From Brevibacillus brevis (GTDB taxonomy: Bacteria > Bacillota > Bacilli > Brevibacillales > Brevibacillaceae): a DNA stretch of 64,000 nucleotides. The stretch covers positions 4,646,501 to 4,710,500 of the forward strand of contig NZ_CP041767.1 in NCBI RefSeq assembly GCF_022026395.1. Direction: 5' to 3'. Within the stretch, counting starts at the first letter, position 1; every line of letters starts with the position of its first letter. This document shows positions 1 to 7,428 of this stretch, piece after piece. The position numbers and the translations under genes are program-made. The notes under the pieces were generated by a model. That model made no database searches. It was not told the origin of the DNA and saw only the letters and a program-made list of their open reading frames with translations.

Positions 1-732
1 CACTGCAATTAGAGCTTTCCTTAGCTCCTCTTGGGTAACCTGAGACATTTCCTTGGCAGTTGGGTATTGTAGTACAAATTTCATTACAGTTGTAGAGCCG
101 GGCCTCTTAAAAGCTCTTTTCAGTTCCGGATTTGTAACAGAAAAGAGTTGCTGTACCTGATTTTTTCGCCTCGTCAGCTGTGTTGAAAGGAGCCATCTAT
201 CCCTTGTAAGAGTTCGAAAAAGAATCTGAGTAGGGGTAGCAGGTTTTACGAGCCGTACACCTTTCATATCTGGATGTAGCGTTTTATGCCAACCCATATA
301 GGCCATAATTCTAGCATCGATTTCGTCTGATTTTTCATTAAGGCCCAGTTGGCGTTCACGGAAATCCTTAACGGATTTATTCTCAACTTGAAACAAGTGA
401 TAACCTTCATCTAGAAGGACCTTCATAACCAAGTAAGAATAATGACCGCCTGTAGGCTCAAGTAAAATAAAAAAGTCCGAAGGAGTTAATCCAAACGTTT
501 CCCGGATTTTTCTTAGTTCACTAAGAAAATCAATAATCCCTTTACTATCTGAATGGAACTTCATTGTTTTTTGTCGCTTCCATTCCTTTTCGTTACGAAA
601 CTTCCCAAAAGGAATGCAAGCCGCAACATGAAAGTCAGCACCAATATCTAAGCCTACATAAAATTCGTACCATTTGTTTGATTCAAATCTCTGTCTTGAA
701 TGTTTCTCCTCAGCAATTAATTGGTTATCCAT
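1..732 (-). CDS. IS110-family transposase (3' end outside window)
   Basis: An open frame of 244 codons starts at the ATG at 732 (GGAGG at a good distance upstream) and runs off the left edge, so the C-terminal part with the catalytic serine of this family cannot be seen. The N-terminal half has the DEDD (RuvC-like) fold signature of IS110 transposases: 'GLDIGADFHVAA' near residue 28, 'LLEPTGGHYSYL' near 92 and 'SDEIDARIMAY' near 136-139. These enzymes recombine DNA guided by an RNA encoded in the non-coding end of the element. The reading frame is intact throughout what is visible, so the copy may be active. Whether it belongs to the IS110 or the IS1111 group needs the missing end. Confidence 0.93.
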   Translation of the reverse strand, partial: MDNQLIAEEKHSRQRFESNKWYEFYVGLDIGADFHVAACIPFGKFRNEKEWKRQKTMKFHSDSKGIIDFLSELRKIRETFGLTPSDFFILLEPTGGHYSYLVMKVLLDEGYHLFQVENKSVKDFRERQLGLNEKSDEIDARIMAYMGWHKTLHPDMKGVRLVKPATPTQILFRTLTRDRWLLSTQLTRRKNQVQQLFSVTNPELKRAFKRPGSTTVMKFVLQYPTAKEMSQVTQEELRKALIAV

Positions 733-894
733 AAATCCTCCATAGGTAGCAGTAAAAGCACTATCAATCCAAGTTTTCTTTAGAGCTCCAAAGGGCCCAA
801 TGTAGCATGTCAGGATTAACGATAGTGCAGCGTACCCACATTGTACAAAGAGGTCATTAATGCCCCAAATATTTCAAGAGGTTACTGCAATAGT

Positions 895-949
895 CTTCTA
901 TAAGGTTCTTTCGATATGTTGGATAAATTATCCTTCTATAAGGTTCTTT
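895..949. repeat. 17-bp direct repeat pair
   Basis: Two exact copies of cttctataaggttcttt occur at 895-911 and 933-949, a period of 38 bp. They lie about 165-215 bp upstream of the transposase start. The repeat could be part of the IS non-coding end (guide-RNA loops often contain short repeated sequence) or a relic of the insertion target. Confidence 0.7.
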
Positions 950-961
950 AATTTTGAAAAA

Positions 962-986
962 TAAAAAAACTTGCACCTTGGCAAGT
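962..986 (-). terminator. Rho-independent terminator-like hairpin, minus strand
   Basis: Read on the minus strand, ACTTGC pairs with GCAAGT across a 6-nt loop and is followed by seven or more T. No minus-strand gene lies directly upstream, so it is either an orphan or ends a non-coding transcript entering the IS element. Confidence 0.55.
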
Positions 987-1591
987 TCTCAATACGAAGA
1001 TATTGTGCAGTGCCGTTAAAGCTGGAGTGCCCCAATTCTATAATAGAAGTCCAAGGAATAAGCTGGCTTCATGCCCATAACAGTTGGCTTCCCTTAAGTT
1101 CCTGCAAATAGACAATGAGGAACCAGTTTTCCGCAAACTATATTCAGAAGTACCTAAGCGGTCTTCACGTTATAGACAGGGGTAAAACTGGCTCATGGTT
1201 ATTTAACCACAGTAAGTCCACTCACTCAACAAAAAATGAATATCCAGCTACGAAATAAAGCTCATACGTATTCAGCATGTAGTCTTTAGCTTTTAGACTT
1301 AAGAACTAAGAAAACTAAGAAAACTATATTTTCACAGAACACCTTTACTCATCTCCACTGTAATCTTCACTAGGCCCAATCCCCTTATTCTTTCGTTTGT
1401 TCAATTTGATCCTACCAAGACTAAAATTGTTAGGCATTAACAAACGCGATTCCACTTGACATGCCTATTTCCAGTTTTTTCTGCTATAGTAATAGTTTAG
1501 AGCCACTTACTAAGCGGTTACATTAGTACGTCGTAAAGTAAGGGAATACAAGTATCATATCCATTTGATCGTTATCGCGGGAGGTTTAAAA

Positions 1592-1939
1592 TTGAAAAAA
1601 GTAAGTATAACCGCCATAATATTGGGCATCGGAGTTATTTTTTGGGGGCTCAGGCTTCAACCTGAAGAGGAGCAACAGGTGACCAATAATTCTCAACTAG
1701 TTTCAGTCCAACAAGACAAAACTAATTCTCCTGTTCAACAACAGGAGACTTCTACGAAGGACTTTTCTCGTATAGTAAAAGGTGCGGTTTTCACATATGA
1801 GGCAAATAGTGACCAGGCACTCGATTTATTGCTAAATGGGAATATGACGACAGAGGAAAAGAAAGAAAAGTACGATGCAATCAAGGCTGATGTAGTAGAT
1901 GCAAGAAATACCGTTATTAATACTGGTAGTCACTCCTAA
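1592..1939 (+). CDS. Small membrane-anchored hypothetical protein
   Basis: I do not recognise this 115-residue protein. The TTG at 1592 is preferred over the frame's first start codon at 1565 because GGGAGGT ends six bases upstream of it. The protein then begins MKKVSITAIILGIG, giving an N-terminal hydrophobic segment (about residues 5-20) that is a signal anchor or uncleaved signal peptide. A Gln/Asn/Ser-rich low-complexity spacer follows (about 25-55), then a short charged domain ending NTGSHS. It stands alone between an IS element and a convergent gene. The perfect 6-bp hairpin CACTCC/GGAGTG overlaps its stop codon but has no T-tract. Composition and position suggest an accessory cell-envelope protein; the function is unknown. 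Confidence 0.6.
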   Translation: MKKVSITAIILGIGVIFWGLRLQPEEEQQVTNNSQLVSVQQDKTNSPVQQQETSTKDFSRIVKGAVFTYEANSDQALDLLLNGNMTTEEKKEKYDAIKADVVDARNTVINTGSHS

Positions 1940-2043
1940 CGGAGTGAAAATCACCAAGCTATCCCTGTGTGTCCCACAGTTTAGTTGACTACGGTACCCC
2001 GAAAGTACATCTACAGAAGCCCAAAATTTAGCTTTTCACCTAG

Positions 2044-2073
2044 CAAAATAAAAATAGCCCCTTTTCAGAGGCC
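2044..2073 (-). terminator. Terminator of the secreted protein gene at 2169-2618
   Basis: On the minus strand GGCCTC pairs with GGGGCT (one G-T pair) over TGAAAA and is followed by ATTTTTATTTT. It lies about 95 bp past the stop of the minus-strand gene. Confidence 0.6.
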
Positions 2074-2168
2074 ACTTTGTAGTCTAACACGGTTGACGTT
2101 CTAATGAATTGCGTACCTGTTATGGCCCTACCGAGCTAATGGAAGCCATTTTCACAGTAATTAGACTT

Positions 2169-2618
2169 TTACTCAGCATATGCATTGCCTGAAACTGGAA
2201 CTGATGAATCAGGATTTCTTAGTACAAATTTGTAGTAGCCTTCCTTTACAGTACCAAATGATACAGTATGGTTCTGGTTTTTGTAAGTCCCCTCAACTTC
2301 TTGCGACCCTACTGTTTCATTATTAGCATCTACAAGTACATAATTTAAAACTGGCTTATTTATCCAATCACTAGCTTCTGACCATTGAACAACAGTAAGT
2401 TTTAGTTCTTTCTTTGATGGTACTTTAAACCATTTGTTAGTATCAAACTCTCGGTTTACATCCTCGAATTGAAAGGCCACAAGAGCTTGTGCTGCAAATT
2501 CATTTTGCCCACTCGAAGTTCCAGTTTGATTAATCGTACTTGCAGAAGCATCATACGCTACTGTAGAAAGTGTAGTGCATAAAATCAGGGTTGCTACAAC
2601 AGATTTCAAGAATTTCAT
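2169..2618 (-). CDS. Small secreted hypothetical protein
   Basis: The start is the ATG at 2618, with AGGAGG nine bases upstream; an ATG further upstream in the frame has no ribosome binding site. The 149-residue product begins MKFLKSVVATLILCTTLSTV, a classical signal peptide with a likely cut after ASA near residue 26. The mature part (about 120 residues) is rich in Trp, Asn, Val and Thr and looks like a single beta-sandwich domain. It has no cysteines and no membrane or wall anchor, so release to the medium is likely. It has its own promoter and terminator and no operon partner. I do not recognise a family. Confidence 0.7.
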   Translation of the reverse strand: MKFLKSVVATLILCTTLSTVAYDASASTINQTGTSSGQNEFAAQALVAFQFEDVNREFDTNKWFKVPSKKELKLTVVQWSEASDWINKPVLNYVLVDANNETVGSQEVEGTYKNQNHTVSFGTVKEGYYKFVLRNPDSSVPVSGNAYAE

Positions 2619-2659
2619 ACCTAAGTAACCTCCTAATTTTAATGGTTTACATAAGTAAA

Positions 2660-2688
2660 ATATTACCATTAATACAAATTATTTGCAA
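2660..2688 (-). promoter_or_regulatory. Sigma-A promoter for the secreted protein
   Basis: Minus strand: -35 TTGCAA (2683-2688), 17-bp spacer, -10 TAATAT (2660-2665). It lies about 40 bp upstream of the start codon at 2618. Confidence 0.65.
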
Positions 2689-2736
2689 ATTACTATCATT
2701 GGAATCTTTACCAATTCGTCATGTTCTTGAACACGC

Positions 2737-2766
2737 AAAAAAACCCCTATCCAAAATAGATAGAGG
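2737..2766 (-). terminator. Terminator downstream of the guanine deaminase operon
   Basis: On the minus strand CCTCTATC pairs with GATAGGGG (eight pairs, one G-T) across a 7-nt loop and is followed by seven T. It is the first strong terminator after guaD. Confidence 0.75.
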
Positions 2767-2774
2767 TTCAGAGT

Positions 2775-2929
2775 GTAGAGAAAGTCCCCTTCCGAAAAAA
2801 GGATACTTTTAGCTTGATTTTAGAGGGTACAAATATGCCTCCTCACCCTCGTAAAACGAGTTAGGAGCGATTCTAGAAGGTCAAATTCTTTCTGCCAATC
2901 CGCGAAATTTAGGATGGGGGTTTCTCTAC
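2775..2929. repeat. Inverted-repeat bounded intergenic segment (MITE-like)
   Basis: The segment begins gtagagaaagtcccct (2775-2790) and ends atgggggtttctctac (2914-2929). The two ends match in 13 of 16 positions as inverted repeats, and the outer nine bases are exact. The 155-bp interior has no frame. This could be a small non-autonomous element or an IS relic; no clear target-site duplication is visible. Confidence 0.4.
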
Positions 2930-2989
2930 AGTCTGAGGCCCTTTTAAGGCCCTTACATCCGTGTTTCTTATCTGCTATTCAGTTACTTT

Positions 2990-3442
2990 CTATGCTTGGT
3001 TCAGCTTGTGATAGTACGTAAACAACTGATCGCAATCCTCACGCTTCTCCACCTTGATCATGTTCAAAACGCTCTTATCCTTACCGGAAAAATAGTCGCG
3101 AAGATGCTTATCCGAAAAACCGTTCTCATGCGCATCCTCCGCAGTTGAGCAGTAATGAACAACCTTGATCCCGGACCAAATGATAGCGCCCACGCACATC
3201 GGGCAAGGCTCGCATGTCGCATAAATTTCGCAGCCTGTCAGGTCCATCGTGCCCAGCGTCTTGCACGCTTCGCGAATGGCTACCATCTCTGCGTGCTGGG
3301 ACGGGTCCATATCTGCCATCATGCGATTACTGCATACGGCGATGATTTCGTTCCCTTTCACGACAGCCGCTCCAAAAGGTCCGCCGAGCTTGTTGTTCAT
3401 GCCTTCCAGCGTTTTTTCCACTGCCAGCTTCATGTAATCCAT
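2990..3442 (-). CDS. guaD: Guanine deaminase
   Basis: This 150-residue protein belongs to the CMP/dCMP deaminase-fold guanine deaminases, which convert guanine to xanthine plus ammonia in the cytoplasm. Zinc ligands are visible as H50-A-E52 (E52 the proton shuttle) and C80-P-M-C83 in 'CEPCPMC'. 'GGPFGAAVV' near residue 20 and 'ACKTLG' near 60 match Bacillus GuaD rather than tRNA adenosine deaminase. Length is as expected (about 150-156). It is the last gene of the seven-gene minus-strand operon, 27 bp after carbamate kinase, with a clear ribosome binding site, and is followed by the terminator at 2737. This context ties the whole operon to purine nitrogen salvage. Confidence 0.9.
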   Translation of the reverse strand: MDYMKLAVEKTLEGMNNKLGGPFGAAVVKGNEIIAVCSNRMMADMDPSQHAEMVAIREACKTLGTMDLTGCEIYATCEPCPMCVGAIIWSGIKVVHYCSTAEDAHENGFSDKHLRDYFSGKDKSVLNMIKVEKREDCDQLFTYYHKLNQA

Positions 3443-3469
3443 AGACTTGCTTCCTCCCTCAAGAGGCCT

Positions 3470-4420
3470 TTATTTTACGATGTGTGTCCCTGCTTTGTTC
3501 GTAATCGCATCCTTTAAGCTCTCCGGGTTCGTAATGATCACGCTTGACCCGTTTTTCTCCAAAAAGCTCAGGCTTGCCTCGATTTTTGGCAGCATGCTGC
3601 CTTTTGCGAAATGCTCTTCACGAACGTATTGCTTCGTTTCCTCTACCGTGATGCGCTCCAGCGCCTTTTGATCCGGCTTGCCGAAGTTAATGCATACCTG
3701 CGGAACACCTGTCGTAATGATCAGTGTCTGTGCATCGATTTGCTCAGCCAGCAAGCTGGTGGCAAAATCCTTGTCGATGACAGCATCAATCCCATCGTAC
3801 GTATTTTCGCCCGATTTCACAACCGGAATACCGCCTCCGCCAACAGCGACTACCACATATCCCGCTTCGATCAACGATTTAATTGCGTCTTTTTCCACGA
3901 TGTCGATTGGCTTTGGAGAAGGAACCACTCTTCTGTAGCCGCGACCAGAATCCTCGATAAATACCCAGTCCGGATGCTCTTTGCGCATCTCTTCCGCCTG
4001 CTCCAGCGTGAAGAAGGAGCCGACTGGCTTCGTTGGATTTTGGAAGTTCGGATCATCCTTGCTGACCTCTACCTGTGTGATGACGCTCGCAACCTTTTTG
4101 TTGATTCCTCTTTTGGCGAATTCGTTGGTGAGTGCCTGCTGGATTTGGTAGCCGATTCCGCCCTGTGTATCCGCCACGCAATTGACCAGCGGGATCGTAG
4201 GCATCCCGGACACTTCATTGGCGATTTCGCATCGTTGCAAAGCAAATCCAACCTGCGGTCCGTTGCCATGAGTAACGACTACGTTGTACCCTTCTTGCAC
4301 CATATCTGCTATATTTGCTGCGGTTTCACATACGGCTTCATACTGGTCTTGAATCGTGTTTCGACCATTATCCTTAACCAATGAGTTGCCGCCGATTGCA
4401 ACAATAACGAGTTTTTCCAC
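3470..4420 (-). CDS. arcC: Carbamate kinase
   Basis: At 316 residues this is a full-length amino acid kinase-fold carbamate kinase, which makes ATP, CO2 and NH3 from carbamoyl phosphate and ADP. It starts at GTG 4420 (AAAGGGAG upstream) with 'VIVAIGGNSL' at the N-terminus; 'VTHGNGPQVG' near residue 48 and 'AVGGGGIPVV' near 200 are family signatures. There is no arginine deiminase or ornithine carbamoyltransferase nearby, so it is not part of an arc operon. It sits between a nucleobase permease and guanine deaminase and downstream of FdrA-type genes, the arrangement seen for the carbamate kinase of allantoin/oxamate catabolism. It is likely the ATP-yielding last step here. Confidence 0.93.
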   Translation of the reverse strand: MEKLVIVAIGGNSLVKDNGRNTIQDQYEAVCETAANIADMVQEGYNVVVTHGNGPQVGFALQRCEIANEVSGMPTIPLVNCVADTQGGIGYQIQQALTNEFAKRGINKKVASVITQVEVSKDDPNFQNPTKPVGSFFTLEQAEEMRKEHPDWVFIEDSGRGYRRVVPSPKPIDIVEKDAIKSLIEAGYVVVAVGGGGIPVVKSGENTYDGIDAVIDKDFATSLLAEQIDAQTLIITTGVPQVCINFGKPDQKALERITVEETKQYVREEHFAKGSMLPKIEASLSFLEKNGSSVIITNPESLKDAITNKAGTHIVK

Positions 4421-4438
4421 TGGGCACTTCTCCCTTTG

Positions 4439-5926
4439 TTAAGATACTTTTGCAGTTGTTTCACTCTGCGTGATCGTGCTTGGTTTATTCCATTTATAGC
4501 ACAGCGCGTATAAAACGCCGGATATGATCGACCCGCTAAGGAATGCTGACTTGCTGATGTTTGCCAATAGTGGCACATTTGGCAAGAAAGAGCCGGATAA
4601 CGTAATCAAGAAGCTGACGATCAATACGCCGCATGCCACCATATTAAAGCCGTTCTTGAATTCTCCATTTTCACCCGGTTTTACGTAGATCGCAGATAAA
4701 TCCAGCTTTCTCTTTCTTTCAATGAAGAAACTGACCAGCATGATCCCCGTAATTGGACCGTACATGGAGCCGATAAAGCTATAGAACATATACAGTGCAG
4801 CCGTACCATTTACCAGCTTCCAAGGTAAAATGACAGTCCCCAATACAGCTGTCAAGATAGCCGCTGATTTCACTGTAAACATTTTCGGAAGAAGCGCTGT
4901 CATTTGCAGTCCAGATGGAAGCAAATTCCCAAACACAACATAGCTCGTCGAACCTATATTCAGTGCCAGCAACAAAATAATGACGGCAACCGGATTCCCA
5001 ATTTGATCAATGGCAACGACTACATTAAAGTCTTTGATGCCAAACGCGATTTGCGTCCCAACCAACAATCCTACACACGTAATTCCAAACAAGATGTAGG
5101 ATGCAATCATTCCAAGCGGCAGACCAATCATCGGAGCTTTCGGGTGTTTTGCCCTTTGCGTAAGGTCTGCGATATTGACAATCGGGCCACCCCAGTTCGA
5201 TACCAAAGCACTTACACACGCGATAAATACAAGCCAATTCTCCATCGGTTTGGCAGGAGCATAAGCAAAGATTGGACCAAATCCGCCAGCAACGCTGATC
5301 GCCCAAATTGCTGCACCTACGATGAAAATATAGATGATCGGTGAAGACCATTTACTAAACAGACTGAGAATTTTCATTCCACCTAAAAACAATCCAACAG
5401 TAATGACCCAGAGGATCACATAAGACAGCATGGTTGGGAAATCTAATCCGAGAAAATCAAAGCCTGGAACCATACTCTTATAGCCAGGGAATATTTTCTC
5501 AAAAATGACATTAAAGGATTGGGCGCCAATAATTGTTTTTGTCCCAAAAAACACAACACCAGCGATAAGCCCGCGACATATAGCAGGAATGACCGAGCCT
5601 TTTACCCCAAAGGAGCTGCGCAACAGCATCGAATAGCCAATCCCGTACTTCGTTCCCGCATAGCCATTCAACACATAGCCAGCCGAAACAATCAAGGCAG
5701 CAATCATGACTGCCCACAAGACTTGCGGAACGGATAATCCGAGGACAAAGAATCCGGCTACCGTCATGTACGACATGAGATTGTGCACAGCGCCCATCCA
5801 TACGGTCACGTAGTTAAAGGTGCCCCAATCTCGATTTTCGGAAGTCTTTGGCAAAATATCGTCCGCGTATCCATAGGACTTGAATTCTTCATATGATTCC
5901 TTTACGTTTGCCTGTCCCATGTTCAT
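4439..5926 (-). CDS. NCS1-family nucleobase/allantoin permease
   Basis: This 495-residue membrane protein, of the usual NCS1 (CodB/PucI/Fur) length, has about 12 hydrophobic segments. Family features include the N-terminal 'DWGTFNYVTVWMGAVHN' region before TM1, 'GTKYGIGYSMLLRSSFG' near residue 90-107 and 'NWGGPIVNIADLTQRAK' in the middle. It probably imports a purine, pyrimidine or ureide with H+ or Na+. The order downstream (carbamate kinase, guanine deaminase) and upstream (DUF1116, FdrA, DUF2877) suggests allantoin, an oxidised purine or a related ureide. The substrate cannot be fixed from sequence. A strong 14-bp hairpin lies just upstream at 5943-5982. Confidence 0.88.
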   Translation of the reverse strand: MNMGQANVKESYEEFKSYGYADDILPKTSENRDWGTFNYVTVWMGAVHNLMSYMTVAGFFVLGLSVPQVLWAVMIAALIVSAGYVLNGYAGTKYGIGYSMLLRSSFGVKGSVIPAICRGLIAGVVFFGTKTIIGAQSFNVIFEKIFPGYKSMVPGFDFLGLDFPTMLSYVILWVITVGLFLGGMKILSLFSKWSSPIIYIFIVGAAIWAISVAGGFGPIFAYAPAKPMENWLVFIACVSALVSNWGGPIVNIADLTQRAKHPKAPMIGLPLGMIASYILFGITCVGLLVGTQIAFGIKDFNVVVAIDQIGNPVAVIILLLALNIGSTSYVVFGNLLPSGLQMTALLPKMFTVKSAAILTAVLGTVILPWKLVNGTAALYMFYSFIGSMYGPITGIMLVSFFIERKRKLDLSAIYVKPGENGEFKNGFNMVACGVLIVSFLITLSGSFLPNVPLLANISKSAFLSGSIISGVLYALCYKWNKPSTITQSETTAKVS

Positions 5927-5942
5927 TCACCTTCCTCTTTCA

Positions 5943-5982
5943 ACTCAGCTTTCGCAACCTTCTTTTGCTGCGAAAGCTGAGT
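5943..5982 (-). promoter_or_regulatory. Intercistronic hairpin between DUF1116 gene and permease
   Basis: ACTCAGCTTTCGCA (5943-5956) is perfectly complementary to 5969-5982, a 14-bp stem with a 12-nt loop in the 72-bp gap. The minus-strand sequence after the stem is purine-rich with no T-run, so it reads as an mRNA stability or processing element. It probably lowers permease mRNA relative to the upstream enzyme genes. Confidence 0.55.
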
Positions 5983-5998
5983 CACCTAGGATGAAAAG

Positions 5999-7426
5999 CT
6001 ATTGGCTAATCGTTTCCGTCACTGCGAGCAATGCCTTTTCAAAAGCTTCCATCGGCGGATACGTAATACCCGCACCGATCATACCGATGCCTGCATCTTT
6101 ATGCGCAATGGCGGTGTTGATAATCGGCAGAATGCCTGTCTGGATCACCTGGCGAATATCGATTCCTGTCGGTACTCCGCTAAAGTCCAAGAGCGGAATC
6201 GTGACGTTTGGATTTTCGGCTGTGGTGATTTCTTTCATCGTGGTGGAGAAGCCGATCGCTTCTTCAACCGTTCCGCCTACGAGCGCAACAATCGCTGGAG
6301 CTGCCGCCATCGCGAAGCCACCGATCCCATATGTTTCGGTGATCGCACTGTCCCCGATATCCAAGCCGGAATCCTCTGGCTTGTAGCCTGCAAACATCGG
6401 ACCAATTACCTTTTGTGCTGGTCCAGTAAACCATGTGTTGCCAGCCATGCCGCTTACACGAATACCGAACTCTACCCCATTGCGCGCCATTGTGGTGACA
6501 ATCGTGCTGTTTTCGATTCCATGTGCTGCATCCAGCGCGCATTTGCACATCGCCATCCATGTCGGGCCAGAGAAGTAATCGCTGCTCGCTACGAATTCGA
6601 ATACTTCGCGCTTTTGCTCTTTTGTGAAATCTGTCTCCAAAATGTACGGAGTCAGCGCTTGAATCAACAAGCTCGTACCTGCGTTGTTGCGGTTGTGGCA
6701 TTCATCACCCATGTGCAGTGCTTGCGCCAGCATGAGACGCAGATCGATTTCACCTGCAATTTTCATCGCATCACGCAGCATTGGTCCCAATACATCGCGC
6801 ATCCAGTTCAGACGAGCGATGACACTTTCATCGTTGGCACCCATGCGCAAAATTTTAGCCATTTGCTCACTCAGGTTGGTGTAAGCGATGTTGCCATACG
6901 TCTTGTTTTTCACCACATGCATGAACATTGAAGCGGATGTCACACCTGCCATGGAGCCTACGCAGTTGTGTTCGTGGCATGGAGAGAACGTGATTGCGCC
7001 GGAAGCAGCTACCTGTTCAGCTTCCTCGATGTCTTTTGCCAAGCCCTCGAATACGATTGCTCCGGTTACGGCACCTTTCATTGCTCCGCACATTTTGTCC
7101 CAAGTAATAGGCGGACCTGCGTGCAGAATCGTGGTTTTCGTCATGCCTGGTACCACATTGATCGCTTGGTCGAAGCCAACAAGCATTGGCTGGGAGTTGA
7201 TGATTCGCTCTACCGCCAGCTTGTTTGCCGCCGCGATTTTCTCCGCAACAGCTGCATTTTCCAGTCTGTCGAGAGCTTTAATCAGCTCAGGCTTTCCGCC
7301 GCCTGGTGGCTTCCAATCCAGATGAGACGCATTCGCATTTTGCTTGATGATATCGTCTTTGAAAAACTCGATCCCTACGTTGATCGCATGAATTTTCCCG
7401 TTAAACAGCTCGTTGATTTTGCTCAT
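5999..7426 (-). CDS. DUF1116 protein, AllG/YlbE-type oxamate carbamoyltransferase subunit
   Basis: This 475-residue protein has the size and layout of the DUF1116 family (E. coli YlbE, YahG). Conserved stretches include 'GPPITWDKMCGAMKGAV' near residue 104, 'SPCHEHNCVGSMAGVTS' near 150 and 'VRVSGM'-like 'GIRVSGMAGNTWF' near 325. In E. coli the three-gene set FdrA, YlbE and YlbF has been assigned as oxamate carbamoyltransferase (AllF, AllG, AllH), making carbamoyl phosphate and oxamate from oxalurate; I rely on recalled knowledge for this. Here the same three families sit side by side in the order DUF2877, FdrA, DUF1116 with a 2-bp gap to FdrA and 'AAAGGGGAATAATC' before ATG. Strong translational coupling is likely. 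Confidence 0.85.
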   Translation of the reverse strand: MSKINELFNGKIHAINVGIEFFKDDIIKQNANASHLDWKPPGGGKPELIKALDRLENAAVAEKIAAANKLAVERIINSQPMLVGFDQAINVVPGMTKTTILHAGPPITWDKMCGAMKGAVTGAIVFEGLAKDIEEAEQVAASGAITFSPCHEHNCVGSMAGVTSASMFMHVVKNKTYGNIAYTNLSEQMAKILRMGANDESVIARLNWMRDVLGPMLRDAMKIAGEIDLRLMLAQALHMGDECHNRNNAGTSLLIQALTPYILETDFTKEQKREVFEFVASSDYFSGPTWMAMCKCALDAAHGIENSTIVTTMARNGVEFGIRVSGMAGNTWFTGPAQKVIGPMFAGYKPEDSGLDIGDSAITETYGIGGFAMAAAPAIVALVGGTVEEAIGFSTTMKEITTAENPNVTIPLLDFSGVPTGIDIRQVIQTGILPIINTAIAHKDAGIGMIGAGITYPPMEAFEKALLAVTETISQ

Positions 7427-7428
7427 GA

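Larger units (their letters stand above)
733..1591. other. Gene-poor stretch upstream of the IS110 transposase
   Basis: I find no convincing coding frame here. The part next to the transposase start would be the left non-coding end of an IS110-group element, where the guide (bridge) RNA is encoded in that group. Within it there is a 17-bp direct repeat, cttctataaggttcttt, at 895-911 and 933-949, and a minus-strand terminator-like hairpin at 962-986. I cannot place the element's outer boundary, because IS110 elements lack long terminal inverted repeats. From about 1000 to 1500 the sequence is AT-rich and holds nothing I recognise except a possible extended -10 promoter (TGCTATAGT, 1482-1490) facing the small plus-strand gene at 1592. 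Confidence 0.45.

Noticed and set aside
2591..2812. 73-codon plus-strand frame
   Set aside because: Crosses a promoter and a terminator and has no ribosome binding site.
3611..4384. Plus-strand 257-codon frame opposite carbamate kinase
   Set aside because: Antisense shadow of a clearly conserved gene; composition odd (Arg/Cys/His-rich) and no ribosome binding site.
5943..5982. Rho-independent terminator
   Set aside because: Strong stem but no T-run on the minus strand; genes on both sides belong together.
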